Assembly (NCBI RefSeq): GCF_013394795.1
Contig: NZ_JABXYU010000001.1
Location: forward strand, 434,001-498,000
DNA: 64,000 bases
DNA from: Leptotrichia sp. oral taxon 223
GTDB taxonomy: Bacteria > Fusobacteriota > Fusobacteriia > Fusobacteriales > Leptotrichiaceae
Direction of reading: 5' to 3'
Shown here in pieces: positions 45,033 to 54,753 of the stretch. The translations under genes were made by a program, and so were the position numbers. The notes under the pieces are model-generated. The model was given only the letters and a program-made list of their open reading frames with translations, did no database searches and was not told the origin of the DNA. How positions within the stretch are numbered: the first letter of the stretch is position 1; every line of letters begins with the position of its first letter.

Positions 45033-45986
45033 TTAAAGGTTTATTTCAACTGTTGTATTTGAAGTATCGTTTTTCAGCAATGATTCCAATATTTCTATAC
45101 TTTTTTTAGCTAATTCTGAAAAAGGCATGTTATAAGACACTATTTTCTCATCAATAAATCTTATGATTTCATTATCTTCAAAAGTTGCAATCTTTATGTT
45201 TTCAGAATTTATGTTTAATTCTTTTAAAACCTTTAAAAATCCTAATGTCATTGAGTTATTAGAAATATATATGGCATCTATTTCTCTTTCTAAAATTTCT
45301 TTTCCCAGATTATAGCCGCTTTCTAACGTAAAATCTCCATAAAGCACTAATTTTTTGTCATACTTGATCCCATTATCTTTTAGGGCTTTTTTGTAACCAT
45401 CTAATCTTTCCTTTGCTGTACTTATAGTTTGAGGCCCCGCTAAAAATCCTATTTTTTTCTTTCCATGTTTTATAAATTTTTCTACAACTCCGTAAACTGA
45501 ATAAAAATTTTCAAAAAATACTCCAGGCATCTGTTTATCTATTTTTCTGTCAATCAGTACTAATGGTATTTTTGAAGATGTCTGATCAAAAAAATCAATT
45601 TTATCGTATGAATTCTGAGTTACTGCAATAATTACCCCTTTAACTCTCTGCTCTATGAATAATTCTATATATTTTGCCTGTAATTCGAAGTTTTCATTTG
45701 AACATCCCAGAATAATATTTAAATTTCTTCTGTTTGCTTCATTGACTATTCCATCCATTATACTTGCAAAATATAAGTTTTTTATATCAGGAATTATTAT
45801 CCCTATTGTATTATTTTCCTTTTTAGAAAGATTTCTTGCAATTATGTTAGGATAGTAATTATTTTCCTTTATAATTCGATTTATTCTTTCCTTCGTTTCT
45901 TCTCTTACGTTGTCATTATTATTAATTACTCTTGAGACAGTTGCAACGGAAACATTTGCCAGTCTCGCTATATCCTGTATTTTCAT
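45033..45986 (-). CDS. rbsR: LacI-family regulator of the ribose operon
   Basis: 317 residues. The N-terminal helix-turn-helix IQDIARLANVSVATVSRVIN includes the hinge-helix DNA-contact pattern. A periplasmic-binding-like sensor domain follows (GIIIPDIKNLYFASI, FLAGPQTISTAKERLDGY). It is the last gene of the rbs cluster, has its own promoter-like sequence, and most likely binds the TGTAA-N4-TTACA sites upstream of rbsK and rbsD. The expected effector is ribose or a phosphate of it. Confidence 0.9.
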   Translation of the reverse strand: MKIQDIARLANVSVATVSRVINNNDNVREETKERINRIIKENNYYPNIIARNLSKKENNTIGIIIPDIKNLYFASIMDGIVNEANRRNLNIILGCSNENFELQAKYIELFIEQRVKGVIIAVTQNSYDKIDFFDQTSSKIPLVLIDRKIDKQMPGVFFENFYSVYGVVEKFIKHGKKKIGFLAGPQTISTAKERLDGYKKALKDNGIKYDKKLVLYGDFTLESGYNLGKEILEREIDAIYISNNSMTLGFLKVLKELNINSENIKIATFEDNEIIRFIDEKIVSYNMPFSELAKKSIEILESLLKNDTSNTTVEINL

Positions 45987-46016
45987 AGTACCACCGTTTC
46001 ATTTTTATTTCATACT

Positions 46017-46045
46017 ATTTTACATTTTAACGGTGTGTTTGTCAA
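46017..46045 (-). promoter_or_regulatory. Candidate rbsR promoter
   Basis: On the minus strand TTGACA (46040-46045), a 17-base spacer and TAAAAT (46017-46022) lie between rbsB and rbsR, allowing separate rbsR expression. Confidence 0.55.
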
Positions 46046-46049
46046 ATTT

Positions 46050-46934
46050 TTATTTTGTAACTAATTTTAATTCAACAGGAATATTTTTTTCAACTTTTTC
46101 TCCATTTAAAATTTTTGAAGCTGTTTCTACTCCGAAAATTCCAATCAATTTAGGCTGTTGAGCTACTGTTGCACTCAGTTTTCCATCCTGCACTGCCTTT
46201 ACAGCATCTTCAATCGCATCAAATCCTACAATAATAATATTTCTTTTAGAAGCTTCAATCGCTTTTAAAGCACCTAATGCCATTTCATCATTATGGGCAA
46301 AAACTGCCTGTATTTCAGGCTGTGCCTGCAATATATTTTCCATAACTGACAGCCCTTTCGTTCTGTCAAAGTCTGCTGTCTGTTTTGCCACTATTTCTAA
46401 TTTTCCATTTACAGCCTTATTAAAACCTTCTCCACGTTCTCTTGCCGCTGTTGTTCCTGCAATACCTTCCAATTCAACTACTTTTCCTTTTCCACCTAAT
46501 TTTTCAATAATAAAGTTTCCTGCCATTTCTCCACCCTTTACATTGTCAGAAGCAACGTGAGCTACTACTTCTCCGCTGTTTGCCGCTCTATCTAGAGTTA
46601 CTACAGGAATTTTAGCCTCATTGGCTATTTTGATGGCATTTCCAACTGCATCTGAATCTGTAGGATTAATTAATATTAAATCCACGCCTTTTGTAACCAA
46701 ATCTTCAACACTTGATAATTCTTTAGCCGAATCATCCTGTGAATCAATGATTATCAGTTCATAATTCAGTTCTTTTGCTTTTTCTTCAATCCCTTCCTTT
46801 AACGTAACGAAAAAAGGATTATTAAGAGTTGAAAGAACTACACCAATTTTTTTACTTTTCCCATTTCCTCCAGATTTATTTCCGCATGCAAAAAGCAATA
46901 CAAATAATAAAACAGATAAAATTATTTTTTTCAT
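46050..46934 (-). CDS. rbsB: Ribose ABC transporter substrate-binding lipoprotein
   Basis: About 294 residues. A lipoprotein signal ([11 protein letters not shown], Cys near 17) precedes a sugar-binding fold with [57 protein letters not shown] and [10 protein letters not shown], as in RbsB. The ATG at 46934 follows GGGAGG; an ATG five codons upstream is less well placed. Lipid anchoring differs from the soluble periplasmic E. coli protein. Confidence 0.95.
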   Translation of the reverse strand: MKKIILSVLLFVLLFACGNKSGGNGKSKKIGVVLSTLNNPFFVTLKEGIEEKAKELNYELIIIDSQDDSAKELSSVEDLVTKGVDLILINPTDSDAVGNAIKIANEAKIPVVTLDRAANSGEVVAHVASDNVKGGEMAGNFIIEKLGGKGKVVELEGIAGTTAARERGEGFNKAVNGKLEIVAKQTADFDRTKGLSVMENILQAQPEIQAVFAHNDEMALGALKAIEASKRNIIIVGFDAIEDAVKAVQDGKLSATVAQQPKLIGIFGVETASKILNGEKVEKNIPVELKLVTK

Positions 46935-46952
46935 AAAAATACCTCCCAAATT

Positions 46953-47891
46953 TTATTTTTTATTTGATTTCATATCTATAATTACAGCGATAAATATTAC
47001 CAGTCCCTTTATTATCATCTGATAATAAGCCGTAACATTCAATAAGTTAAGCGCATTAGATAAAACCCCTATTATCAGCGCACCTATCAATGTCCCTCCT
47101 ACAGTTCCTATTCCTCCTGAAAGGCTTGTTCCTCCTAATACTACCGCCGCAATCGCATCCAGTTCATAGCCGTCCCCTGCTGTAGGCTGTGCCGATGACA
47201 GTCTTGAAGCAATTATTATTCCAGCAATCGCTGAAAACACACCACTTAAAATATATGCCATTGTTTTAAATTTTACAGTATTTATTCCTGAAAGTTTTGT
47301 AGCTTCTTCATTTCCTCCAATAGCATAGATATATCTTCCAAACCGCATATTTTTCAATATATAGCCCATTATCAGATATATTATTATCATCAATATTACA
47401 GGAATAGGAATTCCTAAAACATATCCGTTTCCTATGCTTTCAAATATTTTTGAATTTTCTGCTATTTTTATAGGCTTCCCATTAGTTGTTACCAATGTAA
47501 ATCCTCTAAGAACAGTCATTGTCACTAGCGTAATAATAAAAGGCTGTAATTTTAATTTTGATACCACTATTCCGTTGAAAAATCCAAAAATTCCTCCTAA
47601 GGCTATTATGATCAGAATAACTGCAATTCCTGGAAGTTTATTTTGAAGAAGCAGAGCTCCAATGGCTCCTGTTAATGCCAGTATAGATCCTACTGAAAGA
47701 TCTATTCCTCCTGTCAATATTACTAATGTCATACCTACTGCTATAATTGCATTTATAGAAGTCTGTCTAAAGACATTCAGTAAATTTAATCTTGTTAAAA
47801 ATCTCGGATTTACAATACTGATTAAAATTGAAAATATTATTAATCCTATTAGAGATTTATTTTTTAATATTTTTTCCTTTAACTTATACAT
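46953..47891 (-). CDS. rbsC: Ribose ABC transporter permease
   Basis: 312 residues with about eight to ten membrane helices. GMTLVILTGGIDLSVGSILAL and AAVVLGGTSLSGGIGTVGGT, the latter contacting the ATPase, are standard RbsC signatures. It lies between rbsA and rbsB with short gaps. Confidence 0.96.
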   Translation of the reverse strand: MYKLKEKILKNKSLIGLIIFSILISIVNPRFLTRLNLLNVFRQTSINAIIAVGMTLVILTGGIDLSVGSILALTGAIGALLLQNKLPGIAVILIIIALGGIFGFFNGIVVSKLKLQPFIITLVTMTVLRGFTLVTTNGKPIKIAENSKIFESIGNGYVLGIPIPVILMIIIYLIMGYILKNMRFGRYIYAIGGNEEATKLSGINTVKFKTMAYILSGVFSAIAGIIIASRLSSAQPTAGDGYELDAIAAVVLGGTSLSGGIGTVGGTLIGALIIGVLSNALNLLNVTAYYQMIIKGLVIFIAVIIDMKSNKK

Positions 47892-47916
47892 TTGTAAGCC
47901 CCTTTCCTTTGAAATT

Positions 47917-49407
47917 TTATAATGATACGACTGCCGCCTTCATCAATTTTTCCTGTGTAACTTCCTTTCTGTCAAATTCTGCAGTGATTTTTCCATTGGA
48001 CATTACAAGTATTCTGTCACTTAATCCAATTATTTCAGGCATTTCAGAAGAAATAAGTATAATTGAAATTCCTGTTTTCTTCAATTCATTAATCAGCAGA
48101 TAAATATCTCTTTTAGCTCCCACATCTATCCCTCTTGTAGGCTCATCAAGAATAAGTATTTCAGGTTCTGTCATAAGAGCTTTTCCAATAGCTATCTTCT
48201 GTTGATTTCCTCCACTTAGATTTTTTATCAGCTGTTCCATCCCTGGAGTTTTAATTTTAAATTTTGAAATATAGCTGTCTACTAATTTCTCTTCTTTTTT
48301 AAAATTAATTTTTAGGAACTTATTTTCAAATCTTCTTATTGCAGACAGGGACATATTCTCCTTTACACTCATTCCCAGTATTAATCCATCTTTTTTTCTA
48401 TCTTCGGAAACGTAAAACAAATGCTGTTTCAACGCTTCTTCTTCAGAATTTATTTTTAGATTTTTTCTGTTTAAAATAATTTCACCTGAATCTTTTTTTA
48501 TACTTCCCATTAACGTCTTGCAAAGTTCAGTTCTTCCTGCACCTACTAGTCCTGAAATTCCTAAAATTTCTCCTTTTTTCAGCTTAAAACTCACGTCATG
48601 TACATACTTATTAGAAATATTTTTTATTTCTAAAATTTCATCTCCTAATTCTATTTCATCTCTTGGAAAATAGTTTTCAAGTTTTCTTCCAACCATTAAT
48701 TCTATTAACTGATTTTCATCTATGTCTGAAACTTCTTTCTCGTCTATATATTTACCATCCCTAAATATTGTAATGTCATCACATATTTCAAAAATTTCTT
48801 TAAGTCTGTGAGAAATATAAACTATGCCTGCACCTGACTCTTTTAATTCTTTTATTATCTTGAACAATTTTTCTGTTTCCTTTTCAGTCAGCGCATCTGT
48901 AGGCTCGTCCATTATTATGAGCTTTGCATTCTGAGACAGCACTTTGGCTATTTCTACCATTTGCTGCTCTGCAATACTTAGTTTTCCTACTTTTGTATAA
49001 GGATCATAATCCACTCCCAGTTTTTCCAATATTGTCAAAGTTTCCATTTTCATTACCTTATAATCTATTTTTCCAATAGAGTTGACTATTTCCCGTCCTA
49101 AAAATATATTTTCCATAATACTTAATTCAGGCAGCAGATTTAATTCCTGATGGATTATACCTATCCCTGCTTCTATTGAATCTGTTATTCCTGAAAAGTT
49201 AATATTTTTGCCTTTGTAAACAATCTCACCCTTATCTTTAGTATAAATTCCTGTTATCACTTTCATTAAAGTTGATTTTCCTGCACCATTTTCTCCTGCT
49301 AAAGCCATTATTCTGCCTTTGTAAACTCTGAAATCAACATTATCTAAAGCAATAACTCCAGGAAAAGTCTTAGTTACACCCTTTAGTTCCAATAATTTTT
49401 CTTTCAT
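47917..49407 (-). CDS. rbsA: Ribose ABC transporter ATP-binding protein
   Basis: 496 residues with two fused ATPase halves. The first has GENGAGKSTLMK, LSIAEQQMVEIAK and IIMDEPTDALTE. The second has the degenerate Walker A GLVGAGRTELCK, then LSGGNQQKIAIGKAL and LILDEPTRGIDVG. This is the usual sugar-type double ATPase, with an imperfect second site typical of the family. Confidence 0.96.
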   Translation of the reverse strand: MKEKLLELKGVTKTFPGVIALDNVDFRVYKGRIMALAGENGAGKSTLMKVITGIYTKDKGEIVYKGKNINFSGITDSIEAGIGIIHQELNLLPELSIMENIFLGREIVNSIGKIDYKVMKMETLTILEKLGVDYDPYTKVGKLSIAEQQMVEIAKVLSQNAKLIIMDEPTDALTEKETEKLFKIIKELKESGAGIVYISHRLKEIFEICDDITIFRDGKYIDEKEVSDIDENQLIELMVGRKLENYFPRDEIELGDEILEIKNISNKYVHDVSFKLKKGEILGISGLVGAGRTELCKTLMGSIKKDSGEIILNRKNLKINSEEEALKQHLFYVSEDRKKDGLILGMSVKENMSLSAIRRFENKFLKINFKKEEKLVDSYISKFKIKTPGMEQLIKNLSGGNQQKIAIGKALMTEPEILILDEPTRGIDVGAKRDIYLLINELKKTGISIILISSEMPEIIGLSDRILVMSNGKITAEFDRKEVTQEKLMKAAVVSL

Positions 49408-49420
49408 CAGAAACCTCCAT

Positions 49421-49831
49421 TTAAAATACTACTCCCGACTGTAATATAATATTAGCATAAGGAGTAAATTCTCCTGTCCTGATAACTGCTTTTGATTTTT
49501 TTACAGCTTCTTTAAATTTTTCGTGAGAAATAAAATTAATTTTAATATCCCTGTCTCCAAACAGTTTCATTATTTCATGATATATTTTTTTGCTATTTTC
49601 CGAAGCATTTTCAAGCTCTTCAGCTATTGTAACTTCTTCTACTTCAAGTTCTGAAACGACTGCTTCCAAAACTGGCATAAAATTAGGAATACCTTTAGAT
49701 ACAGATAAGTCAATTCTTTCTACTCCTTCGGGAATAGGCAGCCCTGCATCTCCTATTGTTATTGTATCTGTATGTCCCAGTTTTGAAATTACATATGATA
49801 TTTCGGAATTTAACAATAAACTTTTTTTCAT
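49421..49831 (-). CDS. rbsD: D-ribose pyranase
   Basis: 136 residues. It interconverts pyranose and furanose ribose so that RbsK can use it. SYVISKLGHTDTITIGDAGLPIP carries the catalytic His, and TGEFTPYANIILQSGVVF closes the protein, as in RbsD. It starts after AAGGAG and is separated from rbsK by a 90-base gap containing a second operator. Confidence 0.95.
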   Translation of the reverse strand: MKKSLLLNSEISYVISKLGHTDTITIGDAGLPIPEGVERIDLSVSKGIPNFMPVLEAVVSELEVEEVTIAEELENASENSKKIYHEIMKLFGDRDIKINFISHEKFKEAVKKSKAVIRTGEFTPYANIILQSGVVF

Positions 49832-49870
49832 ATTATACTCCTTGTAAATTTTATTACTTTTTCTTCTGTT

Positions 49871-49886
49871 ATGTAACCGTTTACAT
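49871..49886 (-). promoter_or_regulatory. Second LacI-type operator, rbsK-rbsD gap
   Basis: ATGTAACCGTTTACAT (minus strand ATGTAAACGGTTACAT) matches the TGTAA-N4-TTACA palindrome at 50876. It also fits the catabolite (cre-like) consensus. Confidence 0.75.
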
Positions 49887-49920
49887 TTTTGAATAATATA
49901 AAAACATACATAATTTTTTT

Positions 49921-50838
49921 CTAATTTTTCTTAACGAATTCTTCTATTTCATCTTTTGTAGGAATTGAACTTTGTGCTCCCTGTCTTGTTACAACTATTG
50001 CTGAAACTGCTGTTGCATATTTTATTGCCTTTTCTGTATCTCCGGAATCGCATATTTTCATGGCAAATGCTCCAATAAAGGAATCTCCTGCCGCTGTTGT
50101 ATCTACTGCTTTTACCCTATATGCACCATACTTATTAATCTTATTATTTTTATCAAAAAAGTTGCAGCCTTTTTCACCTAACGTAAGAATAATATTTTTT
50201 ATTCTGTGTTCTTCTTTTTTATGAAGCATTTTTTCAGCATATCCTTCATCGGAAATTTTTATTTCAAATATTTCTTCCATTTCAGTTTCGTTAAGTATTA
50301 AATAATCTGTGTTATGAAAAATTCTATCATTTAATTTTGTAGCGGGAGCTGGATTAAATACTGTGATTTTCCCAAGTTCTTTGGCTTTCAGAAGACAAAA
50401 TTCAACTACAGGCAAAGGAATTTCATTTTGTAAAATTACTATGTCGTTTTCTGCTATTACATTTATTTTATTCTGAATATCTTTTTCTGTAATTTTGAAA
50501 TTACTTCCTGGAATAACAATGATATTATTATCTCCATTTTTATCTACCGTTATTATTGCTCTTCCTGTTAATTCATCACTTTTAATGACATTGTCAGCTT
50601 TAACTCCATTATCAGTTAAGTTTTGAATTAATTTTTCCCCTTGGCTGTCCTTTCCTACCATTCCTATCATTTCTGTTTCCATCCCAAGTTTAGCCACTGC
50701 AACAGCTTGATTTGCACCTTTTCCTCCACAACTTTCGTAAAATTCATTTCCAAAAATCGTTTCTCCTAGTTTAGGCAATTTTTCCACCTTTACAGTCATA
50801 TCCATATTTAAACTTCCAATTACAAGTGCTTTTTTCAT
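49921..50838 (-). CDS. rbsK: Ribokinase
   Basis: 305 residues, PfkB-family kinase making ribose 5-phosphate. The N-terminal GSLNMDMTVKVEKLPKLGET, GGKGANQAVAVAKLG and the C-terminal VDTTAAGDSFIGAF (catalytic Asp in GD) are complete. The ATG at 50838 is preceded by AGGAGGTGAT; an upstream in-frame ATG overlaps the operator region. First gene of the operon. Confidence 0.97.
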   Translation of the reverse strand: MKKALVIGSLNMDMTVKVEKLPKLGETIFGNEFYESCGGKGANQAVAVAKLGMETEMIGMVGKDSQGEKLIQNLTDNGVKADNVIKSDELTGRAIITVDKNGDNNIIVIPGSNFKITEKDIQNKINVIAENDIVILQNEIPLPVVEFCLLKAKELGKITVFNPAPATKLNDRIFHNTDYLILNETEMEEIFEIKISDEGYAEKMLHKKEEHRIKNIILTLGEKGCNFFDKNNKINKYGAYRVKAVDTTAAGDSFIGAFAMKICDSGDTEKAIKYATAVSAIVVTRQGAQSSIPTKDEIEEFVKKN

Positions 50839-50875
50839 TTTATCACCTCCTGTTATACAAAATTTTAATTTCAAA

Positions 50876-50891
50876 ATGTAACCGCTTACAT
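50876..50891 (-). promoter_or_regulatory. LacI-type operator upstream of rbsK
   Basis: ATGTAACCGCTTACAT (minus strand ATGTAAGCGGTTACAT) lies 15 bases downstream of the -10 element, an ideal position for repression by RbsR or a CcpA-like protein. Confidence 0.8.
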
Positions 50892-50906
50892 AACTTTGTT
50901 ATTATG

Positions 50907-50934
50907 AGTATACCTCATTTTTTTGAAAATGCAA
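50907..50934 (-). promoter_or_regulatory. rbs operon promoter
   Basis: On the minus strand TTGCAT (50929-50934), a 16-base spacer and TATACT (50907-50912) lie directly upstream of the operator. Confidence 0.65.
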
Positions 50935-51030
50935 GAGCAAAATGCAAAATAAATTTAAAAATTATTCCACATATGAATAAATACAGCTTTTCAATACTAA
51001 AATTAATATTTTCTCAAATTTTTCTAATAA

Positions 51031-51078
51031 AAAAACTGCACCTCAGTCTTGTTTATGTCCAAGATTTTGGGTACAGTT
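51031..51078 (-). terminator. Terminator after proC
   Basis: On the minus strand AACTGTACC (51070-51078) pairs with GGTGCAGTT (51034-51042), followed by a T tract, eight bases after the proC stop. Confidence 0.75.
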
Positions 51079-51085
51079 CATTTTT

Positions 51086-51889
51086 TTACTCCCCTGCCAT
51101 TTCCTTTGACTTTTCTGTACAAGCCTTAACAGCTTCCATTACAGTTCCTCTAAATTTACCATCTTCCAGCACTTTCAAGGCGGCAATTGTAGTTCCTCCT
51201 GGAGAAGTTACCTCGTCCTTTAAAACTCCTGGATGTTTTTTTGTTTCAAGCAGCATTTTAGCTGAACCCAAAACTGTTTGAGCGATAATCTCATATGCCT
51301 TGTTTCTTGGCATTCCTTCCAGTACCCCGCCATCCGCAAGAGCTTCTATAAATACGTAAACATACGCTGGCAAAGAGCCACTGATTCCGGTATAAGCGTG
51401 CATAAGTTTTTCCTCAATTTCAATACTTTTCCCAAAGCTGTCTAGCAATTTAAAAATCACACTTTTTTCATTTTCCTGAATATTTTGATTAAAAGAAACT
51501 GCCGTCATTCCTTCCATTACTTGAGCAGGCGTATTTGGCATAGTTCTAATAACTTTTTTGTCAGTTCCAATAATATTTTCAATAAAATTAATGCTAATTC
51601 CAGCAGCAATTGATAAAACAATCGTTTTTTCCGACAAATCATTTTTTATTTTCTCCAATACTTTTGGAACAATATTTGGTTTTACAGAAAGAACGAGAAT
51701 ATCACTTTCCTTTGCAAGTTCATTTTCATTTTTCGCTTTTTTTACACCATATTCTTTTGACAATTTTTCAATTTTTTCCTTATTTAAATCAAAAATAGCT
51801 ATATTTTTATTTTCAAGAAAGTTTGAAGCTGTAACTCCCTTCAATATAGAACTTCCCATATTTCCTGCTCCAATAATTCCTAATTTCAT
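51086..51889 (-). CDS. proC: Pyrroline-5-carboxylate reductase
   Basis: 267 residues. It catalyses the last step of proline synthesis with NAD(P)H. GIIGAGNMGSSILKG is the Rossmann motif. LSVKPNIVP, MPNTPAQVMEGMTAVSF, and near the C-terminus GISGSLPAYVYVFIEALADGG and HPGVLKDEVTSPGGTTIAA are diagnostic. It is single, with no proA or proB nearby. Confidence 0.96.
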   Translation of the reverse strand: MKLGIIGAGNMGSSILKGVTASNFLENKNIAIFDLNKEKIEKLSKEYGVKKAKNENELAKESDILVLSVKPNIVPKVLEKIKNDLSEKTIVLSIAAGISINFIENIIGTDKKVIRTMPNTPAQVMEGMTAVSFNQNIQENEKSVIFKLLDSFGKSIEIEEKLMHAYTGISGSLPAYVYVFIEALADGGVLEGMPRNKAYEIIAQTVLGSAKMLLETKKHPGVLKDEVTSPGGTTIAALKVLEDGKFRGTVMEAVKACTEKSKEMAGE

Positions 51890-51947
51890 TTAATTTTGCT
51901 CCTTTTTCTGATATTTTTTAAAAAATCCATTTTAGAAATATTTAATA

Positions 51948-52060
51948 CTAAATCCCATTTGAAAAATAGAAATGATATTTATTTATTTTCTGACGAGGAA
52001 TCTTGATTCCTTGCTAAACATAATGTATAACAAATCTGTTATTTTAATAGAGAATATTAT
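51948..52060 (-). repeat. GGGTTTAGTATT repeat copy
   Basis: The minus strand carries AGCAAGGAATCAAGATTCCT, then AAAATAAATAAATATCATTT, TTTTTCAAATGGGA and TTTAGTATT. It matches 41403-41490 and, in its internal hairpin, resembles 44930-44970. Confidence 0.55.
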
Positions 52061-52093
52061 AAATTCCAATCTTAAAAAAGTTTCAAATATGTA

Positions 52094-52681
52094 TTATTTA
52101 CTATTTCTAAAAATTTTTTTACTCTTTTTATAAACCGTTTCACTAAATCCCAACTTTAAATTTACAAGGCAAGCCACTACAAAAAAATAGTCCGAAAGTC
52201 TATTTATATACTGAAGCCCAATTTTATTTATTCCTTCACCTGCTTCAATTACGGCAATCATCTTTCGCTCCAAATTACGCACACTTGTACGCATCATATG
52301 AAACAAGCTAGAAATTTTGCTTCCACCTGGAATTACAAAACATTCTAATTTGGGCAATTGCAGAATATACTCGTCCATTCTCTGCTCAAGCCACTCCACA
52401 TCACCAATCTGCTGCTTGTATTCCCGCAAGCCTTCAGGTACCGCCAAATCACTTCCACAGTCAAAAAGCTGCTGCTGAATATTTTCACATTCTTCACGGA
52501 TTTCCCCAAGCACACTATTTAATTTTTCATCTTCACGAATTTCTGCCACAATAACTCCAAGCAGCGAACAGACTTCATCCATCGTTCCATACGCTTCCAC
52601 TCTCACATGAGTCTTGCTCACACGTTCTCCGCCAGCAAGTCTTGTAAAACCTTCGTCACCATATTTTGTGTATATTTTCAT
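52094..52681 (-). CDS. Cobalamin adenosyltransferase, PduO type
   Basis: About 195 residues. It adenosylates cob(I)alamin to form coenzyme B12. The ATP-binding N-terminus TKYGDEGFTRLAGGERVSK, RVEAYGTMDEVCSLLG, and the helical C-terminus VRNLERKMIAVIE and YINRLSDYFFVVAC match the PduO/MMAB group. The ATG at 52681 is preceded by AAGGAAG. No other B12 gene is nearby. Confidence 0.93.
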   Translation of the reverse strand: MKIYTKYGDEGFTRLAGGERVSKTHVRVEAYGTMDEVCSLLGVIVAEIREDEKLNSVLGEIREECENIQQQLFDCGSDLAVPEGLREYKQQIGDVEWLEQRMDEYILQLPKLECFVIPGGSKISSLFHMMRTSVRNLERKMIAVIEAGEGINKIGLQYINRLSDYFFVVACLVNLKLGFSETVYKKSKKIFRNSK

Positions 52682-52789
52682 AAATATCAACTTCCTTTTC
52701 TCAGTTTAATTTTTAATTAATCTATAAATAATTGGACTATACTCAAAACTTTAGACTACTTTTAATAACACAAGTTGTACTTTCTCTAA

Positions 52790-53266
52790 TTATTCTATAA
52801 TTCCATCATATCTTTCTTTAAACTCAAACATTTCCATTACTTTTGTTCCCAATTCCAAATTTGTTGGTTTTTCTAGAAATATATGTTCAACTATATTTCC
52901 ATTCTCGTCTTTAAAAGGTGAATAGCCTCTTCCATCTTTTTTCATTAAAAGCAAACTATACTTATTTTCAAAAAATTGAAATCCAATATTATTGTATAAA
53001 TTAACAATTTTTAAATTAGACGAATAATTAAAATATTTTTTATGCCATTCTACATCAATTTCATTTTCAATTTTTTTCTCATCAGTTTCATTTAATGCCC
53101 AAAATATAAACTCTCCTATTTTTTCATTATTATTTTTATCTAGATAGGAAATTATTCCATAATCTTTGTACATAGTTAATCCTATTTTATTTTTTCCTGA
53201 TGGTAATATTACCATTCTAAAATTTTTTTCTTTCTTTTCTTTGTATATTCCTACTGATAATAACAT
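52790..53266 (-). CDS. Unknown protein downstream of the split methyltransferase
   Basis: 158 residues, soluble, rich in Lys, Asn and aromatics, with no signal peptide and no motif I recognise. Its size and composition resemble stand-alone immunity-type proteins, but nothing specific supports that. It starts 10 bases after the methyltransferase gene behind AGGAGA, so it shares that transcript. Confidence 0.65.
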   Translation of the reverse strand: MLLSVGIYKEKKEKNFRMVILPSGKNKIGLTMYKDYGIISYLDKNNNEKIGEFIFWALNETDEKKIENEIDVEWHKKYFNYSSNLKIVNLYNNIGFQFFENKYSLLLMKKDGRGYSPFKDENGNIVEHIFLEKPTNLELGTKVMEMFEFKERYDGIIE

Positions 53267-53275
53267 TTTTATCTC

Positions 53276-54705
53276 CTACTTCAATGATATTGCTTCAACT
53301 TTTTCCAATAATCCCACTACCTCAATATGCCCAGTTTGCGGGAACATATCCACAGGAGTAACTTTCTTTAAAACATACCCATTTTCAGCCAAAATTTTCA
53401 CATCTCGTGCAAAAGTAGCAGGATTGCATGAAATATAGACAATTTTTTCGATTTTATTCTGCACAACGCTCTTTAATGCTGATTCTTCGATTCCTCGTCT
53501 TGGCGGGTCAAAAACTATTGCTCCGACATCTTCTCTCTTCAAAATTTTTGGCAGTTCCTTCTCAACTTTTCCATTTACAAATTCTACATTTTGAATAGAG
53601 TTTTCATAAGAAGTCAGTTTCGCAGCGAGTGTTGAACTTTCCATACTTTCAATTCCAATAACTTTTTTTATATTTTTTGAAAGCATCATCGCAATTGTTC
53701 CTGTTCCTGAAAATGCGTCAATTACTATTTTTTCGTAGATTTTATCAGTATTTTTATTTTCTTCATTCAAAAAGTTTATTGCAACATCATAAAGTTTTAG
53801 TGCCTGTTTTTTATTAATTTGAAAAAATGAATTTGGATAAATTTTGAATTTTAATCCGTCCATTTCCTCTTCCAAATACTGACTTCCAAATAAATGAATA
53901 TTTTTACCTAAAATTACATTATTCTGTTCAGTTTTTACAGAAATATAGATTGATTTTATGCAGTCATTCTCATCATACATTTCTTCCAGCACTTTTGAAA
54001 ACTGATTATACTGCGAATTTTTATTCACTACAACAACTATCATAACTTTATCTTTTCATTATTTCTAACCATTATCTGCTTCAAAAATCCAGTATTATTC
54101 ACTTCGTTAAAAACTTTAAATTCCTTTTTTGTACCTGCAAAACTATTTACTTTCTGCAAAAATTTATCAATAATTATTTTGGCAATTTCTGACTTTAGAA
54201 GACTTTCTTTAGCTGAAAATACATTGTGGGACTTTCTTGAATAAAATCCTGTCAGAATAATCCCATTCTTTTTGAAAAATGGCTCAGCTGTCTTATTTCT
54301 ATAATTAATTTTTTTATCACTTCCAATAATTTTGCTAATTTTTACCTTTTTCAAATCAATTTCAGCAATCTTTGTCAACACTTCTTCAAGCATCTTATCC
54401 TTATATTCAAGCTGTTTCTCGTATTTAAGCATTCCAAAATCACAGCCATCAAAATCCTCAAAACTAATTTTGGACAAATCCTCAATCCTGTCCTTTGATG
54501 GTTCAATTATCCTAGTTATAAGCCCCCTCGCATACGACTTTTTAACCGAAATAATCTCGATTTCTACCTTATCTCCTGGCACACTCATCGGTACAAATAC
54601 TGCAAATCCATCAATTCTCCCAAGTCCTTCTCCACCAAACACTATTTTTTCTATTTCAATTTCCAGTTTTTGCCCAACTTCATAATTATTTTTTATTTTA
54701 TTCAT
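53276..54705 (-). pseudogene. RNA uracil-C5 methyltransferase (TrmA/RumA family) split in two frames
   Basis: The N-terminal part (54040-54705) has a TRAM domain (LEIEIEKIVFGGEGLGRIDG) and the start of the core. The second frame (53276-54043) has DAFSGTGTIAMML, FDPPRRG and the catalytic Cys in YISCNPATFARDV. Together they equal one normal ~475-residue enzyme. The join at ATGA (54040-54043) falls inside the beta-strand normally linking MVRN...EK to MIVVVV, so a one-base frameshift is likely. Reinitiation at the ATG could still make both halves. The iron-sulfur Cys cluster of RumA is absent. Activity is uncertain. Confidence 0.75.
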
Positions 54706-54753
54706 TTTATTCCTTTTTTTTATTTAAAAATTCTCTTCAAATATCCAAATAAA

